Origin: Catenulispora pinisilvae
Lineage (GTDB): Bacteria > Actinomycetota > Actinomycetes > Streptomycetales > Catenulisporaceae
DNA length: 64,000 bases
Assembly (NCBI RefSeq): GCF_015356865.1
Contig: NZ_JAAFZA010000010.1
Coordinates: 1 to 64,000 of the forward strand
Direction: 5' to 3'
Each line of letters opens with the position of its first letter. Position 1 is the stretch's first letter. Below the pieces are notes generated by a model that did no database searches, had not been told where the DNA came from, and saw nothing but the letters and a program-made list of their open reading frames with translations. Shown in pieces: positions 27,361 to 36,239 of this stretch. The position numbers and the translations under genes were made by a program.

Positions 27361-28767
27361 ATGATCCGCGGCGCCGTTCGACGCGGCGCGGCCCGGCCCG
27401 AACACCGGCGGGCCGCGTCCGCCGCACCGATCCGCCCCGTCGGGAACGCGCTGATCACCCAGCCCGACCCCGCATCCGGCATCGGCTTGACCACGGTCGC
27501 ACTGGGCATCGTCACGATCGCCGTGGCGGGCGTCGCCTTCGTCACAGCCGGCTACGACATCGCCGCGGCCATCTGCCTGGTGCTCCTCGCCGTCTGCTCA
27601 CTCATCGTGCTCCGCTTCGCAGGGTCCTGGCGCGAGATCTGCCGCCGGTCCGCCGCCGATGTCGCAGACCTGCTCGACATCGTCGACGAGATCGGCGCGG
27701 TGGTCTGCGTACGCGACGCCGAGAGCCGCTACCTCCTGGTCAACAGGCAGTTCGAGCAGCTGTACGGAGTCAGCCGCGAAGACGTCCTCGGACGCCGCCA
27801 CCGCGACCTCTTCCCGGGGCCCGACATCGTCGGCGCCAACGACCGCAAGGTCCTGTGGTACGGCACGCCGGTGCAGACGCAGGAGACCGTCGACCAGATC
27901 GACGGCCCCCACACCTACTACAGCGTTCGCCACCCGGTCACCGACACCGACGGCCGCGTCTACGCCGTGTGCGGCATCGCCACCGACATCACCGACCTGA
28001 CGCGCGCCGAGGGCGAGGTCCGGCAGCTGGTCACCGACCTTGAGCAGCGCGTCCAGGACCGCACCGCCGACCTGCGAGCCGCGACCCGCGAGATCGACGC
28101 GTTCGCCTACTCCGTCTCCCACGACCTGCGCGCCCCCCTGAGCGCCATCACCGGGTTCTCCGAGATTCTGCTGGAGGACCACGCCGGGCAGCTCGACCAG
28201 GTCGGCCGCAACTATCTTCGCCTGGTACACGCCGCGACCGAGCGCATGGCCCGCACGATCGACGCCCTGCTCGACTTGTCCTACGCCGTGCGCGGCGAGC
28301 TGCGGCTCAGCCGGTTCGACCTCGGCGACCTGGCCCGCACCATCGTGGCCGACCTGCGCGCGGCCGAACCGCACCGCCAGGTCCAGACCGTCATCGAGCC
28401 GATGCCGGTGTCCGGCGATCCCGCCCTGCTCAGCCTGGTCATGCAGAACCTGCTGTCCAACGCGTGGAAGTTCACCTCGCAGCGTCCCGACGCGCGCGTC
28501 GGCATCGGGACGCGCGAGTACCACGGCGTCCCGGCCTTCTACGTCGAGGACAACGGCGCGGGATTCGACATGCACGACTCCGACAAGCTCTTCGCCCCCT
28601 TCCAGCGCCTGCACAGCAGAGCCCAGTTCCCCGGCACCGGCATCGGGCTGGCCATCGTCGACCGGGTCGTCAGCCGCCACGGCGGCCGCGTCTGGGCGGA
28701 GAGCACAGCCGGGAGCGGCGCGACCTTCTACTTCACTCTCGCCCCCGACAGTGACGCGACTTCTTGA
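27361..28767 (+). CDS. PAS-domain sensor histidine kinase
   Basis: A 468-residue kinase. Two hydrophobic segments (about 40-85) anchor it. A PAS/PAC module follows (VVCVRDAESRYLLVNRQFEQ; VCGIATDITDLTRAEGE), then a coiled coil. HisKA has the acceptor His in AYSVSHDLRAPLSAITG, and HATPase_c has LLSNAWKFTSQ, VEDNGAGFDM and GTGIGLAIVDRVV. The architecture resembles phytochrome-like kinases without the chromophore domain. AGGGAG lies nine bases before the ATG. It is followed by an Hpt-like gene and faces a convergent OmpR regulator, its most likely partner. Confidence 0.88.
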   Translation: MIRGAVRRGAARPEHRRAASAAPIRPVGNALITQPDPASGIGLTTVALGIVTIAVAGVAFVTAGYDIAAAICLVLLAVCSLIVLRFAGSWREICRRSAADVADLLDIVDEIGAVVCVRDAESRYLLVNRQFEQLYGVSREDVLGRRHRDLFPGPDIVGANDRKVLWYGTPVQTQETVDQIDGPHTYYSVRHPVTDTDGRVYAVCGIATDITDLTRAEGEVRQLVTDLEQRVQDRTADLRAATREIDAFAYSVSHDLRAPLSAITGFSEILLEDHAGQLDQVGRNYLRLVHAATERMARTIDALLDLSYAVRGELRLSRFDLGDLARTIVADLRAAEPHRQVQTVIEPMPVSGDPALLSLVMQNLLSNAWKFTSQRPDARVGIGTREYHGVPAFYVEDNGAGFDMHDSDKLFAPFQRLHSRAQFPGTGIGLAIVDRVVSRHGGRVWAESTAGSGATFYFTLAPDSDATS

Positions 28768-29245
28768 GCAGATTTTGAGCGGGACCAGAGGTGACCTTGG
28801 GGCAGTACTTGGAAGCTGGGTCAAGGAGACGGAGAGGACGGTGTACGCGATGGCCCGAGAGGAACCATCGGAGATCGGCGACGAGCCGGTGAGCCGCGCA
28901 CACCTTTCCCGGATGCGCGCCGAGGTGGGTGACGCGACGCTGCACCGCTACGCCCAGGCCTACCTCGACCTGCTCCCCGAGCGGCTCGACCGGATCGGCC
29001 GGGCGATCAGCGCCGCCGACGCCGCCGAGGCCGAGCGCGTCATCGTCGACCTCCAGGTCAGCAGCAGGATGCTCGGCACCCGGCGGTTGGCCGCGGCACT
29101 CACCGAGCTTGAGTCCTCGGTGCACGCGGGTCTTCTACCGAGCACCGTGCAGTTCGCCCGCGTCCGCACCGAGGCGCGACTGGTGGCCGAGGTGGTCCGC
29201 GAAGCGATGGACGACGGTCCGCGAAGCCATGGACCTGGACCTTGA
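28751..29245 (+). CDS. Degenerate Hpt-domain protein lacking phospho-His
   Basis: Up to 164 residues; the GTG at 28751 overlaps the kinase 3' end, and ATG 28850 is an alternative start. The helical stretch HLSRMRAEVGDATLHRY... to LAAALTELE matches an Hpt four-helix bundle. At the place where Hpt proteins have AHxLKGSSxxLG, this one has VDLQVSSRMLG, so the acceptor His is replaced. It therefore cannot relay phosphate in the usual way and may be a docking or inhibitory partner of the kinase. The Hpt call rests on pattern only. Confidence 0.55.
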   Translation: MTRLLEQILSGTRGDLGAVLGSWVKETERTVYAMAREEPSEIGDEPVSRAHLSRMRAEVGDATLHRYAQAYLDLLPERLDRIGRAISAADAAEAERVIVDLQVSSRMLGTRRLAAALTELESSVHAGLLPSTVQFARVRTEARLVAEVVREAMDDGPRSHGPGP

Positions 29246-29296
29246 CCTTCACAGCCTCGGACGCCCCGAATCACGTCCCGCCGCGTCCCGCCGCGG

Positions 29297-30115
29297 TCAG
29301 CCGTGATTCGGATCGACGGGCGCCGAGCCGCCGAAGCGGTAGCCCACACCGCGCACGGTGTGCACCCAGCGGCCCCGCTGGCCGGTGTCGCCCAACTTGT
29401 GCCGCAGGTTCGCGATGTGAACGTCGATCACGTGGTCGTCGCCGGGCCAGTCGGTGTGCTGCACCTGGCAGGCCAGGGTGTCGCGCTCCCACACCCGGTG
29501 CGGGCGGCTCATCAAGGCGGCCAGCAGGTCGAACTCGGTGCGGGTCAGCGCCACCGGAGCCCCGTCCAGGGTGACCTCGCGGCTCTCACGGTCCACCTCC
29601 AGCCCGCCGAAGCGCAGCACCGGGGCGCCCAGGCTCCCGGCCCCCGGATCGGCCAGCCGGGGCCGCCGGAACATCGCGCCCACCCGGGCGCGCAGCTCCC
29701 GCGGCGAGAACGGCTTGACCATGTAGTCGTCCGCGCCGACCTCCAGCCCCACCAACCGGTCGGCCTCCCCGTGCCGCGCGGTCAGCACGATCACGTACGC
29801 GTTCGTGATCGCGCGCAGCTGTCGGCACACCTCGATCCCGTCGATGTCCGGGAGCGTCAGGTCCAGCGTCACCAGGTCCGGAGACAACTCCCGCGCCAAC
29901 TCCAGTCCGCGGGCACCGGTGGCCGCGCCGGTCGCGTCGAACCCGGCCCGGCGCAGCGTGTCGCACAGCAGCAGGCAGATGTCCGCGGCGTCCTCGATCA
30001 CCAGTGCGCAGCGCCTGCCGTCCGAATCCGGATCCGTCAACGCGCTCGCCCTGCCTTCGAGTCGGCAGGCAACCGAGGCAGCCTCAACACGGCCCGCGGC
30101 AAATCGCCCACCCAC
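29297..30115 (-). CDS. OmpR-family response regulator
   Basis: A receiver plus winged-helix regulator of 243-272 residues, depending on start: TTG 30040 (TDPDSDGRRCALVIEDA) or GTG 30115. The receiver has EDA, the phospho-acceptor in LVTLDLTLPDIDG, TAR and KPFSPRELRARV. The DNA-binding domain has LTRTEFDLLAALMSRPHRVW and VHIANLRHKLGD followed by VRGVGYRF. It is encoded convergently with the PAS kinase and Hpt-like genes. This is the probable output of that signalling group, and it lies beside the natural-product locus, but regulation of that locus is unproven. Confidence 0.88.
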   Translation of the reverse strand: MGGRFAAGRVEAASVACRLEGRASALTDPDSDGRRCALVIEDAADICLLLCDTLRRAGFDATGAATGARGLELARELSPDLVTLDLTLPDIDGIEVCRQLRAITNAYVIVLTARHGEADRLVGLEVGADDYMVKPFSPRELRARVGAMFRRPRLADPGAGSLGAPVLRFGGLEVDRESREVTLDGAPVALTRTEFDLLAALMSRPHRVWERDTLACQVQHTDWPGDDHVIDVHIANLRHKLGDTGQRGRWVHTVRGVGYRFGGSAPVDPNHG

Positions 30116-30175
30116 TCAGCCTAATTCCAGCTCGGCCAACCAGCCACCGGGCACACGCTCGACCGCCGCCGCGGT

Positions 30176-30718
30176 TCACGCTCCCCCCGAGACTCCCGAG
30201 ACCGCCGACGCGATGCGGGTCCGAGCGGAGGCGAGCCAGGCTTCGTACGAGGCCGGGTCGTCGTGGGCGCCGTCCAGGACGTACAGCGCGCGGGTCGGCA
30301 GCAGCGCCCCGAGCTCGGCGAGCACCGGCTTGAGGAATACCTCGGGCGCGAGTTGGTGGCCGGGGCCGGCGCCGAGCATCAGCGGCACGGCGACCACGCT
30401 GTCCAGGCCGTTGGACGGGAAGCGATCGAGGAAGACCTTGAGTAGTCCGGTGTACGAGGCCTTATAGGTCGGGCTGGCGACAACCACCAGGTCGAGGCCG
30501 CGCACGGCTTCGACGGCGGCTGCGACCGCGGGATCGGACCAGTCGAGAAGGCCGGAGGCGAAGGCGGCGAGGTCGATCGCCAGTTCGGGTGCGGCGCCGG
30601 TCAACTGCTCGACGACGTGCACCGCGGCTTGGAAGGTGCGGGAGGCGGGCTTGGGGTTGCCGACGACGACGCCGGTACGGGGTATTGGAGAGTTCTGATT
30701 CACGGGGGGTTCGGTCAT
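30176..30718 (-). CDS. NADPH-dependent FMN reductase
   Basis: A 180-residue flavodoxin-like reductase of the SsuE/MsuE type: TGVVVGNPKPASRTFQAA binds FMN phosphate, and VVASPTYKASYTGLLKVFLD is the flavin loop. It supplies free reduced FMN to a partner monooxygenase, almost certainly the NtaA-like enzyme of the same operon (33563-34885) and perhaps the SsuD-like one at 54744. The start at 30718 is chosen for AGGAGA just upstream; an in-frame ATG at 30733 overlaps the PCP stop. It is the last gene of the leftward precursor-peptide operon. Confidence 0.88.
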   Translation of the reverse strand: MTEPPVNQNSPIPRTGVVVGNPKPASRTFQAAVHVVEQLTGAAPELAIDLAAFASGLLDWSDPAVAAAVEAVRGLDLVVVASPTYKASYTGLLKVFLDRFPSNGLDSVVAVPLMLGAGPGHQLAPEVFLKPVLAELGALLPTRALYVLDGAHDDPASYEAWLASARTRIASAVSGVSGGA

Positions 30719-30729
30719 GGGTTCTCCTG

Positions 30730-30987
30730 TCACCGCGGGCCGGCCGCGGCTTCGGTGCCGCCGGCTTCCCGGCTCCGGTCGGCGATGAGGGCCGCCAGTT
30801 CATCGGGCGATGCGGCGCGGAAGATGTCGAGCAGGGTGATCTTCATGCCCGTGCGCTCTTCCAGCCGCGCCAACAGGTCCAGTGCGAGGAGTGAGTTCCC
30901 GCCGATATCGAAGAAGTCGTCGTCGGGGGCCACGTCGCTGACCTCCAGTATTTCGCTTATCAGCTCTGATATCTCCGGTCCGGTCAC
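30730..30987 (-). CDS. Stand-alone peptidyl carrier protein
   Basis: An 85-residue four-helix carrier protein with the phosphopantetheine Ser in FFDIGGNSLLALDLL. AGGAGG precedes GTG 30987. It is strikingly similar to the second free carrier at 49161: both have GGNS(L/F)LAL, LLAR..ERTG and SLLD/TLLD. No adenylation domain lies in this operon, so it may be loaded by the A domain at 49396. It would hold an aminoacyl group for oxidation by the flavin monooxygenase or for transfer by the condensation domain. Confidence 0.9.
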   Translation of the reverse strand: MTGPEISELISEILEVSDVAPDDDFFDIGGNSLLALDLLARLEERTGMKITLLDIFRAASPDELAALIADRSREAGGTEAAAGPR

Positions 30988-31065
30988 CTGGTGCCTCCTC
31001 CTTCGGGTCAGGCCTCACGGGCCGGCTTTCTGGCGTGCTCAAGGTCCAGCACCGCGATCGGCTAC

Positions 31066-32697
31066 TCAGCGGATCGCGGCGGCCTCCTGAGTCGATAGCT
31101 CCGCGGCCAGCCGGGTGAGGTTGCCCGACAGCGCCTGCGAGAGCTGCTCGATGGTGGCCTCCTCGTAGATTTCGGTGCTGAATGCGAGCGCGAACGCCAG
31201 GCGCCCGTCGCGGATCTCAGCCGCTATCTTGATTTGATAGGGCTGCTCGCCGACCTGCGGCACCGGTTTTCCCGCGGGCAGTACGGCCGGATGGAACGGG
31301 GCCTGCATGATGTCGCCGCTGATGTCCCGGCCTTGGTAGTTCAGGTAGAGCTCCCGGCGCGGCCAGGCGGAGAGCCTCTTGCGCAGTTCGGGGTCGCGCG
31401 ACAGGTACCTGAGTTCCGACCAGCCCGTCTCGTATTGGCGGAACGCGCGGACCTGGCTGACGACGGAGCGCAGCATCGGCAGTCCGTCGGCGATGCCGTC
31501 CGAGGAGATGATGTGCGGATCCGCGGTGTTCAGCCAGCCGACCAAGCGTGAGGTGTCCCGGCCTGAGGGCATCGGGTCACGGCCGTGGCGGCATATGTCG
31601 ATGGCGAACGTGGTCGCCCAACCTGTCTGGCGCAGCGATTGGGCGAGCGAGGCGAGCAGCATGTCCTCGACCGAGCAGTCGAAGCGGGCGGCCGACGTCG
31701 TCAGAACCCGGGTTCTCGCCTGATCGAGGGAGGCCTTGATCTGCTTGATGTAGCGCAACTGGCGCGAGTCGCCCGGCTTGTCCTTGGGCAGCGGGGCGAT
31801 GGAGTTCCAGGGCTGCGCGGCCCAGAACCGGCTGATCGCGTCGGCGTCGGGGCTGTTCACCTGGCGGTGCAGTTCCTGTAGGTGGCCGAGGTACGAGCAC
31901 GGCTCGGGGAGGCTGGCTGACGGCCGGCCGGCCAGACGCGCCAGGTACTCGTCCTGGATCTCCTCCAGCAGGACCTCGATGGAGATCCCGTCGCAGACGA
32001 GGTGGTGCACGTCCATCACGAGCCAGCCGGGCTCCGTTTCGCCCCGGTTCAAGAACAGGAAGCGGATGAGGGGACCGGTGGTCAGGTCGAATCGGTGGTG
32101 GAAGCTGTCGACCTGGAGGTCCATTTCCTGGAGCCACCCGGGCGAGCGCGTGTCGACGGCGACTTCCTCGTACCAGGCTTCGGCGGAGTCGGCGGGCTGC
32201 TGCCGCCAGCCGTCCCCCGACTGCGCGAACCGCATTCGCAGGGCCTCATGCCGGCTCAGCACGCGCTCGGCGCTGTCGCGGAGCGTCTCGAACGAGAAGC
32301 CCGGATCGACCTCGATTGGGACCGTGAGGTTGAAATGCGCCGGGTCGAAGTACGTCGGATCGTCGAAGTGCGAGTCGAAGAAGCGCGCCTGGAGCGGCAT
32401 GAGCGGGTAGGTGCTCTCCGTGTGCACCTCGCTCTCCGTGTGTACCTCGCTCGCCGGGGCTGTCGCGGCGCCGGCCGGGCTCAGCTCGGCCAGGGCGTCG
32501 ATGGTCTGACAGACCATCAGATCCTTGACGGTGAAGTCGAGGCCCGCCCGCCGGGCCCGCGCCACGAGGTGGACGGCCGACCGGCTGTCGCCGCCCAGGT
32601 CGTAGAAGCTGTCGTCGAGGCCCACTTCGGGCAGCCCGAAGATCTCCATCCAGATGTGCGCCAGGGTTTCCCGCGCCCGCTTTGCCGACTGAGTCAC
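31066..32697 (-). CDS. PCP-condensation didomain NRPS protein
   Basis: A 543-residue protein with an N-terminal carrier domain (Ser38 in FYDLGGDSRSAV), a Glu/Ser linker with a duplicated EVHTES unit (84-95), then a full condensation domain with the active-site HHLVCDG (231-237). It would form an amide between a carrier-bound acyl group and a downstream amine, possibly the free PCP 78 bp downstream or the ribosomal peptide. There is no adenylation domain. I start at GTG 32697 (TQSAKRARETLAHIW). A longer frame to 33012 runs through the thioesterase gene and is not protein-like. It resembles trailing modules of tailoring NRPSs. Confidence 0.85.
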   Translation of the reverse strand: MTQSAKRARETLAHIWMEIFGLPEVGLDDSFYDLGGDSRSAVHLVARARRAGLDFTVKDLMVCQTIDALAELSPAGAATAPASEVHTESEVHTESTYPLMPLQARFFDSHFDDPTYFDPAHFNLTVPIEVDPGFSFETLRDSAERVLSRHEALRMRFAQSGDGWRQQPADSAEAWYEEVAVDTRSPGWLQEMDLQVDSFHHRFDLTTGPLIRFLFLNRGETEPGWLVMDVHHLVCDGISIEVLLEEIQDEYLARLAGRPSASLPEPCSYLGHLQELHRQVNSPDADAISRFWAAQPWNSIAPLPKDKPGDSRQLRYIKQIKASLDQARTRVLTTSAARFDCSVEDMLLASLAQSLRQTGWATTFAIDICRHGRDPMPSGRDTSRLVGWLNTADPHIISSDGIADGLPMLRSVVSQVRAFRQYETGWSELRYLSRDPELRKRLSAWPRRELYLNYQGRDISGDIMQAPFHPAVLPAGKPVPQVGEQPYQIKIAAEIRDGRLAFALAFSTEIYEEATIEQLSQALSGNLTRLAAELSTQEAAAIR

Positions 32698-32710
32698 TTC
32701 CCTTAGCCTT

Positions 32711-33490
32711 TCAGTCCTTGCGCGCCTGTGAGGAGCCGGCCGAGGGCAGAAGCTCCGGCAGGGCCCGGCGCACCGCCGACCCCTGCTCGTAGAGGTAGAA
32801 ATGCCCTCCCGGGAACGTCCGCACGTCGAAGCGGCCGCTCGTCGCGCGTTGCCACTCCGCCAGCCGGCCAGGAGCGATCGCGTCGTCCCCGTCGCTCCCG
32901 ACAGCGGTGATCGGGAACCTCTGCCGCGGCCGCCCGGACGGGAACACATAGCTCCCCGCCGCCTGGAAGTCTGCCCGCATACTGGATACCACCAGCTCTG
33001 CGATGCTTTCATCGCCGAGATACGATTCGCTCATCCCGTCCATGCCCGACAGTTCCTTCTTGAACTGCGGCAGCGGAAGACCGGCAAATTCCAGGGCGTC
33101 CGAATCCGCCGTCACGGGGAAGTGCTGCGAGCTCACGACGAGGCCCAGGTTGTGTTCGGCGTCGTAGGCCTCCGCCAGCCTGCACGTGAGCTCGTACGCG
33201 ACCAGGGCACCGCTGCAATGGCCGACAACGAGGATGCTCTCCGCCCGCAGGGCACAGACCGGGTCGTAAAGGGAGTCCGCCATCGCCTCGATGGTCGTCA
33301 GCGGCTCCTCGGTTATCCTGCTCTCCCGACCGGGCAGCCGGGCAGCCCATATCGACGCTCCCGCGACCGGCTGGCTGCGCCAACTGTTGAACGCGGACGC
33401 ACCCGCGCCCGCATGGGCGATGCATATGACCGCGATCGAATCGTCCGACTGGCGATCCAGCCTGACAAGACTTTTTTCCTTACGCACCAT
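32711..33490 (-). CDS. Type II thioesterase with Cys nucleophile
   Basis: A 259-residue alpha/beta-hydrolase of the NRPS/PKS type II thioesterase family: AHAGAGASAFNSW near the N-terminus, the nucleophile elbow GHCSGA (Cys92 where Ser is usual), the acid near Asp200-203 (GSDGDDAI) and the catalytic His230 in FPGGHFYLYEQ. It would proofread or release carrier-bound intermediates. A Cys nucleophile favours acyl transfer or hard-to-release products in known Cys-thioesterases. It ends 13 bp before the PCP-C gene. The fold call is secure; role as releaser versus editor is open. Confidence 0.85.
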   Translation of the reverse strand: MVRKEKSLVRLDRQSDDSIAVICIAHAGAGASAFNSWRSQPVAGASIWAARLPGRESRITEEPLTTIEAMADSLYDPVCALRAESILVVGHCSGALVAYELTCRLAEAYDAEHNLGLVVSSQHFPVTADSDALEFAGLPLPQFKKELSGMDGMSESYLGDESIAELVVSSMRADFQAAGSYVFPSGRPRQRFPITAVGSDGDDAIAPGRLAEWQRATSGRFDVRTFPGGHFYLYEQGSAVRRALPELLPSAGSSQARKD

Positions 33491-33562
33491 GACCCTTTTC
33501 CACAGTGAACTGATCTTGACGGCCGATCGCGTGCGGACCAGCCGAACCGGCCGTGGCGCTCG

Positions 33563-34885
33563 CTAGTCTCCGTTTCCGGCTGGAACCGCGACCGCGGGCC
33601 GGTCGAGCCCGTAATGCTCGCGCAGAGTCCTGCCGGTGTACTCCGAGCGGAACAGCCCTCTCTTCCGCAGTAGCGGCACCACCTCGGAGCAGAACACGGA
33701 CAGTCCCGAGGGCAGCACCGCCGGCATGATGTTGAATCCGTCCGCCGCGCCGCCGGAGTACCACGCCTGCATTTCGTCCGCGACCTGCTCCGGCGTACCG
33801 GTGATCGTCAGGTGCCCGCGGCCGCCGCCGAGGCGGCCGATGAGCTGGCGCACGGTCAGGTTCTCCCGCCGGGCCAGGTCGACCACGAGCGAGAAGCGGC
33901 TCCTGGCCCCCTCGACCGATTCCTCGGGCGGCAGGTCGGCGAACGGCAGCGGGCTGTCCAGCGGCAGTGCCGACACCGGCACTTGGAGCAGGGACGCCAG
34001 TTGCCCTTGCGCGTACTCCTGGCTGATCAGGTCGCTCAGCGAGGCCTCCAGCGCCCGGGCTTCGGCCGTGGTGGACCCGATGATCGGCACCAACCCCGGC
34101 AGGATCTTCACCTTCGACGGATCCCGCCTGAACGCGGCCGCGCGCGCCTTCAGATCCTCGGCGAACGCCCGCGCCCCGGGCAGCGTCTGCTGGGCGGTGA
34201 ACACCGCTTCGGCGTACCGCCCGGCGAACCGCCTGCCCTCCTCCGACGATCCCGCCTGCACGAGCAGCGGGTGCCCCTGCGGCGGGCGCGGGACGTTGAG
34301 CGGTCCGGCGACCGAGAAGTACTCGCCCACGTGGTCGATGGGGCAGACCTTCGACTCGTCGGCCCATATCGCCGCGGCCTTGTCGCCCACGATGGCGTCG
34401 TCGGCCCAGGAGTCCCAGAGCTTGAACGCCACCTCGATGAACTCGGCCGCGCGGGCGTACCGCGACGCGTGCGACGGCAGGTCCGACAACCCGAAGTTCC
34501 GCGCCGCGGGCAGGTCGGGCGAGGTGACGACGTTCCACCCGAAGCGCCCGCCCGACAAATGGTCGAGCGAGGCCAGTGTCCTGGCCACGTTGTACGGCTC
34601 GTTGTAGGAGGTGGACACCGTCGCGATCAGCCCGATCCGCTCGGTGGCGGCAGCCAGCGCGGTCGCCAGCGTCAGGGGTTCGAGCATCCCCCACGGGCGC
34701 CGCCGCACCGGCCCCGGCAGATGGGGGGAGTCGGCAAGGAACAGGGAATCGAACGCCGCGTCCTCGGCGATGCGGGCCAAATTCGTGTAGTGCGCGAGGT
34801 CGATGCTGGCGTACGGGTCGCTCTCCGGCAGTCGCCAGGACGCCTCGTGGTGCCCGGTGGTCATCACGAATAAGTTCAGGTGCAT
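33563..34885 (-). CDS. NtaA/SnaA-type FMN-dependent monooxygenase
   Basis: A 440-residue luciferase-like flavin monooxygenase of the nitrilotriacetate/DszA group. It starts MHLNLFVMTTGHHEASWR and shows the hallmark GMLEPLTLATALAAATERI, STSYNEPYNVAR, LDHLSGGRFGWNVVTS and QAGSSEEGRRFAGRYAEAVF. It uses FMNH2 from a separate reductase (the 180-aa enzyme in this operon) to oxidise C-N, C-S or N centres. Candidate substrates are residues of the repeat peptide or a carrier-bound amino acid. GGAAGGA precedes the ATG. It lies between the ATP-grasp and thioesterase genes. Confidence 0.9.
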   Translation of the reverse strand: MHLNLFVMTTGHHEASWRLPESDPYASIDLAHYTNLARIAEDAAFDSLFLADSPHLPGPVRRRPWGMLEPLTLATALAAATERIGLIATVSTSYNEPYNVARTLASLDHLSGGRFGWNVVTSPDLPAARNFGLSDLPSHASRYARAAEFIEVAFKLWDSWADDAIVGDKAAAIWADESKVCPIDHVGEYFSVAGPLNVPRPPQGHPLLVQAGSSEEGRRFAGRYAEAVFTAQQTLPGARAFAEDLKARAAAFRRDPSKVKILPGLVPIIGSTTAEARALEASLSDLISQEYAQGQLASLLQVPVSALPLDSPLPFADLPPEESVEGARSRFSLVVDLARRENLTVRQLIGRLGGGRGHLTITGTPEQVADEMQAWYSGGAADGFNIMPAVLPSGLSVFCSEVVPLLRKRGLFRSEYTGRTLREHYGLDRPAVAVPAGNGD

Positions 34886-34942
34886 TATGGGCTGGTCCTT
34901 CCCTGGAGTGACGTGGCTTCGGACTCTCGGTTGTCTACCCCG

Positions 34943-36160
34943 CTATGGCGCGACCTTGATGCTGTCGAAGAACCAGGTGTTCAATTCGGCGAGGCGGCGC
35001 GCGGTCTCGGCGGCGTCGGCGCCCGAGACGACCGCCTGGCCGGCCCGCATGTTGCTGGCCGTACTGAAAACCGGGGTGGTGTCGCCGATCGCGACCGTGA
35101 GTTCGGCCTGGACCACACCGGGTCGGGCCAGCACCTCGTCCAGTGATGGGACGTGCTCCAGCCTCCCCTGAGGGCTGCGCAGGTTGAGGCCGCCGTAGCA
35201 CTGCTTCGACCGCGTCTCGTTGCCAGTGACCTTCGAGGACAGGCCCAGCGCGGCCAGCGCCCACTCGTCGTGCAGGTCGACGCCGAAGGTGAGCTCGACC
35301 AGCTTGTCGGCGCGCCCGCCGCCCACGCGAGCCCCGCATTCGCCGAACCACACTTCGGTGCCGTCCCAGAAGACCTCCAGATGGAAGACCCCGTCTTCAT
35401 AGCCCAGCGCCGAGAATGCGGACTCGGCCAGTGCCAGGGTCTTCGCGGAGAGGTCCGGAACCTCGTTCTCGGGCAGGGTGTGGTAGGCGGTGAGGCCTCC
35501 GTCGTGGCACTCGATCAGATTTTGGAAGTACTGGGAGAGCGAGAAGAGCGTGATCTGCCCATCGCGGACCACACCGTCGATGAAGTACTCCTTGCCGGGG
35601 ACGAATTCCTCCAGAAGCCAGGGCCCGTCGTCGGCTGTAGCAGTGCTTGCGATGAACTCCCGGAGTTCCTCGTGGCCGCGGAGGACGAACGTGTCCTTGG
35701 CGCCTGCTCCGTCCAGGGGCTTCAGCACTCGGGGACCGGGAAACTCGGCGAGGTCCAACTGGTGGAGGTTCTCCACCAGGGTGCAGGCCGCCGTGCGTAC
35801 ACCGGCTCGATGCAGCAACTCCTTTTGAACGAACTTGTCGCGCATGGCGAGTGTGCGGCCCAGGCCGGCCCCCCGCGCCCCGCCGAGTTCGGCAATGGCT
35901 GCGGCCTGGACGAGGTAGAACTCGATACTGCTGCACACGGCGGCGAAGTCGGCAGGCCCGAGCGAGTCGCGGGAAAGCCCGGCGAGGATGTCCGCGACGC
36001 TGCCCGGATCGGGGACGACGATGGGGGAGGCCCCCGCCGCACGAACGCTCGGGGCTTCTCTCGCTGTCGCCACGCAGGCGACCTCGGCGCCGGTCCGCTG
36101 CAAGGCGGCGATCGGCTTGTCGAACCAACCAATGTGCAGGACGGAGTTGGGGTTTCGCAT
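34943..36160 (-). CDS. ATP-grasp ligase (precursor-peptide operon)
   Basis: A 405-residue ATP-grasp enzyme. It has an N-terminal pre-ATP-grasp Rossmann part (HIGWFDKPIAALQRTGAEVA), then MRDKFVQKELLHRAGVRTA, the ATP-binding FPGPRVLKPLDGAGAKDTF and LLEEFVPGKEYFIDGV, and the metal-binding GVFHLEVFW...ECGARVGGGRADKL. It activates a carboxylate as acyl phosphate and joins it to an amine, as in dipeptide (BacD/carnosine-type) ligases, rather than being a typical graspetide macrocyclase. It could ligate an amino acid to a released Ala/Asn/Val tripeptide. Sequence style is like but distinct from the second ATP-grasp at 47851. Confidence 0.88.
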   Translation of the reverse strand: MRNPNSVLHIGWFDKPIAALQRTGAEVACVATAREAPSVRAAGASPIVVPDPGSVADILAGLSRDSLGPADFAAVCSSIEFYLVQAAAIAELGGARGAGLGRTLAMRDKFVQKELLHRAGVRTAACTLVENLHQLDLAEFPGPRVLKPLDGAGAKDTFVLRGHEELREFIASTATADDGPWLLEEFVPGKEYFIDGVVRDGQITLFSLSQYFQNLIECHDGGLTAYHTLPENEVPDLSAKTLALAESAFSALGYEDGVFHLEVFWDGTEVWFGECGARVGGGRADKLVELTFGVDLHDEWALAALGLSSKVTGNETRSKQCYGGLNLRSPQGRLEHVPSLDEVLARPGVVQAELTVAIGDTTPVFSTASNMRAGQAVVSGADAAETARRLAELNTWFFDSIKVAP

Positions 36161-36239
36161 ATCAGGACCTCACGGAGATGAAGCGACCGGGGACTGCCGA
36201 GCGTGATCGACGGTGCGTTGTCGGTGCGCCGTGCTCGGC

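Noticed and set aside
32698-33012. N-terminal extension of the PCP-condensation protein
   Set aside because: Overlaps the thioesterase gene in another frame and has Arg/Ser/Gly-rich non-protein-like sequence; GTG 32697 fits the PCP domain start.
34943-36160. ATP-grasp as a graspetide macrocyclase
   Set aside because: Pre-grasp domain and binding motifs look like amino-acid ligases, and the (ANV)n core has no Asp or Glu side chains for the usual omega-ester or amide rings.
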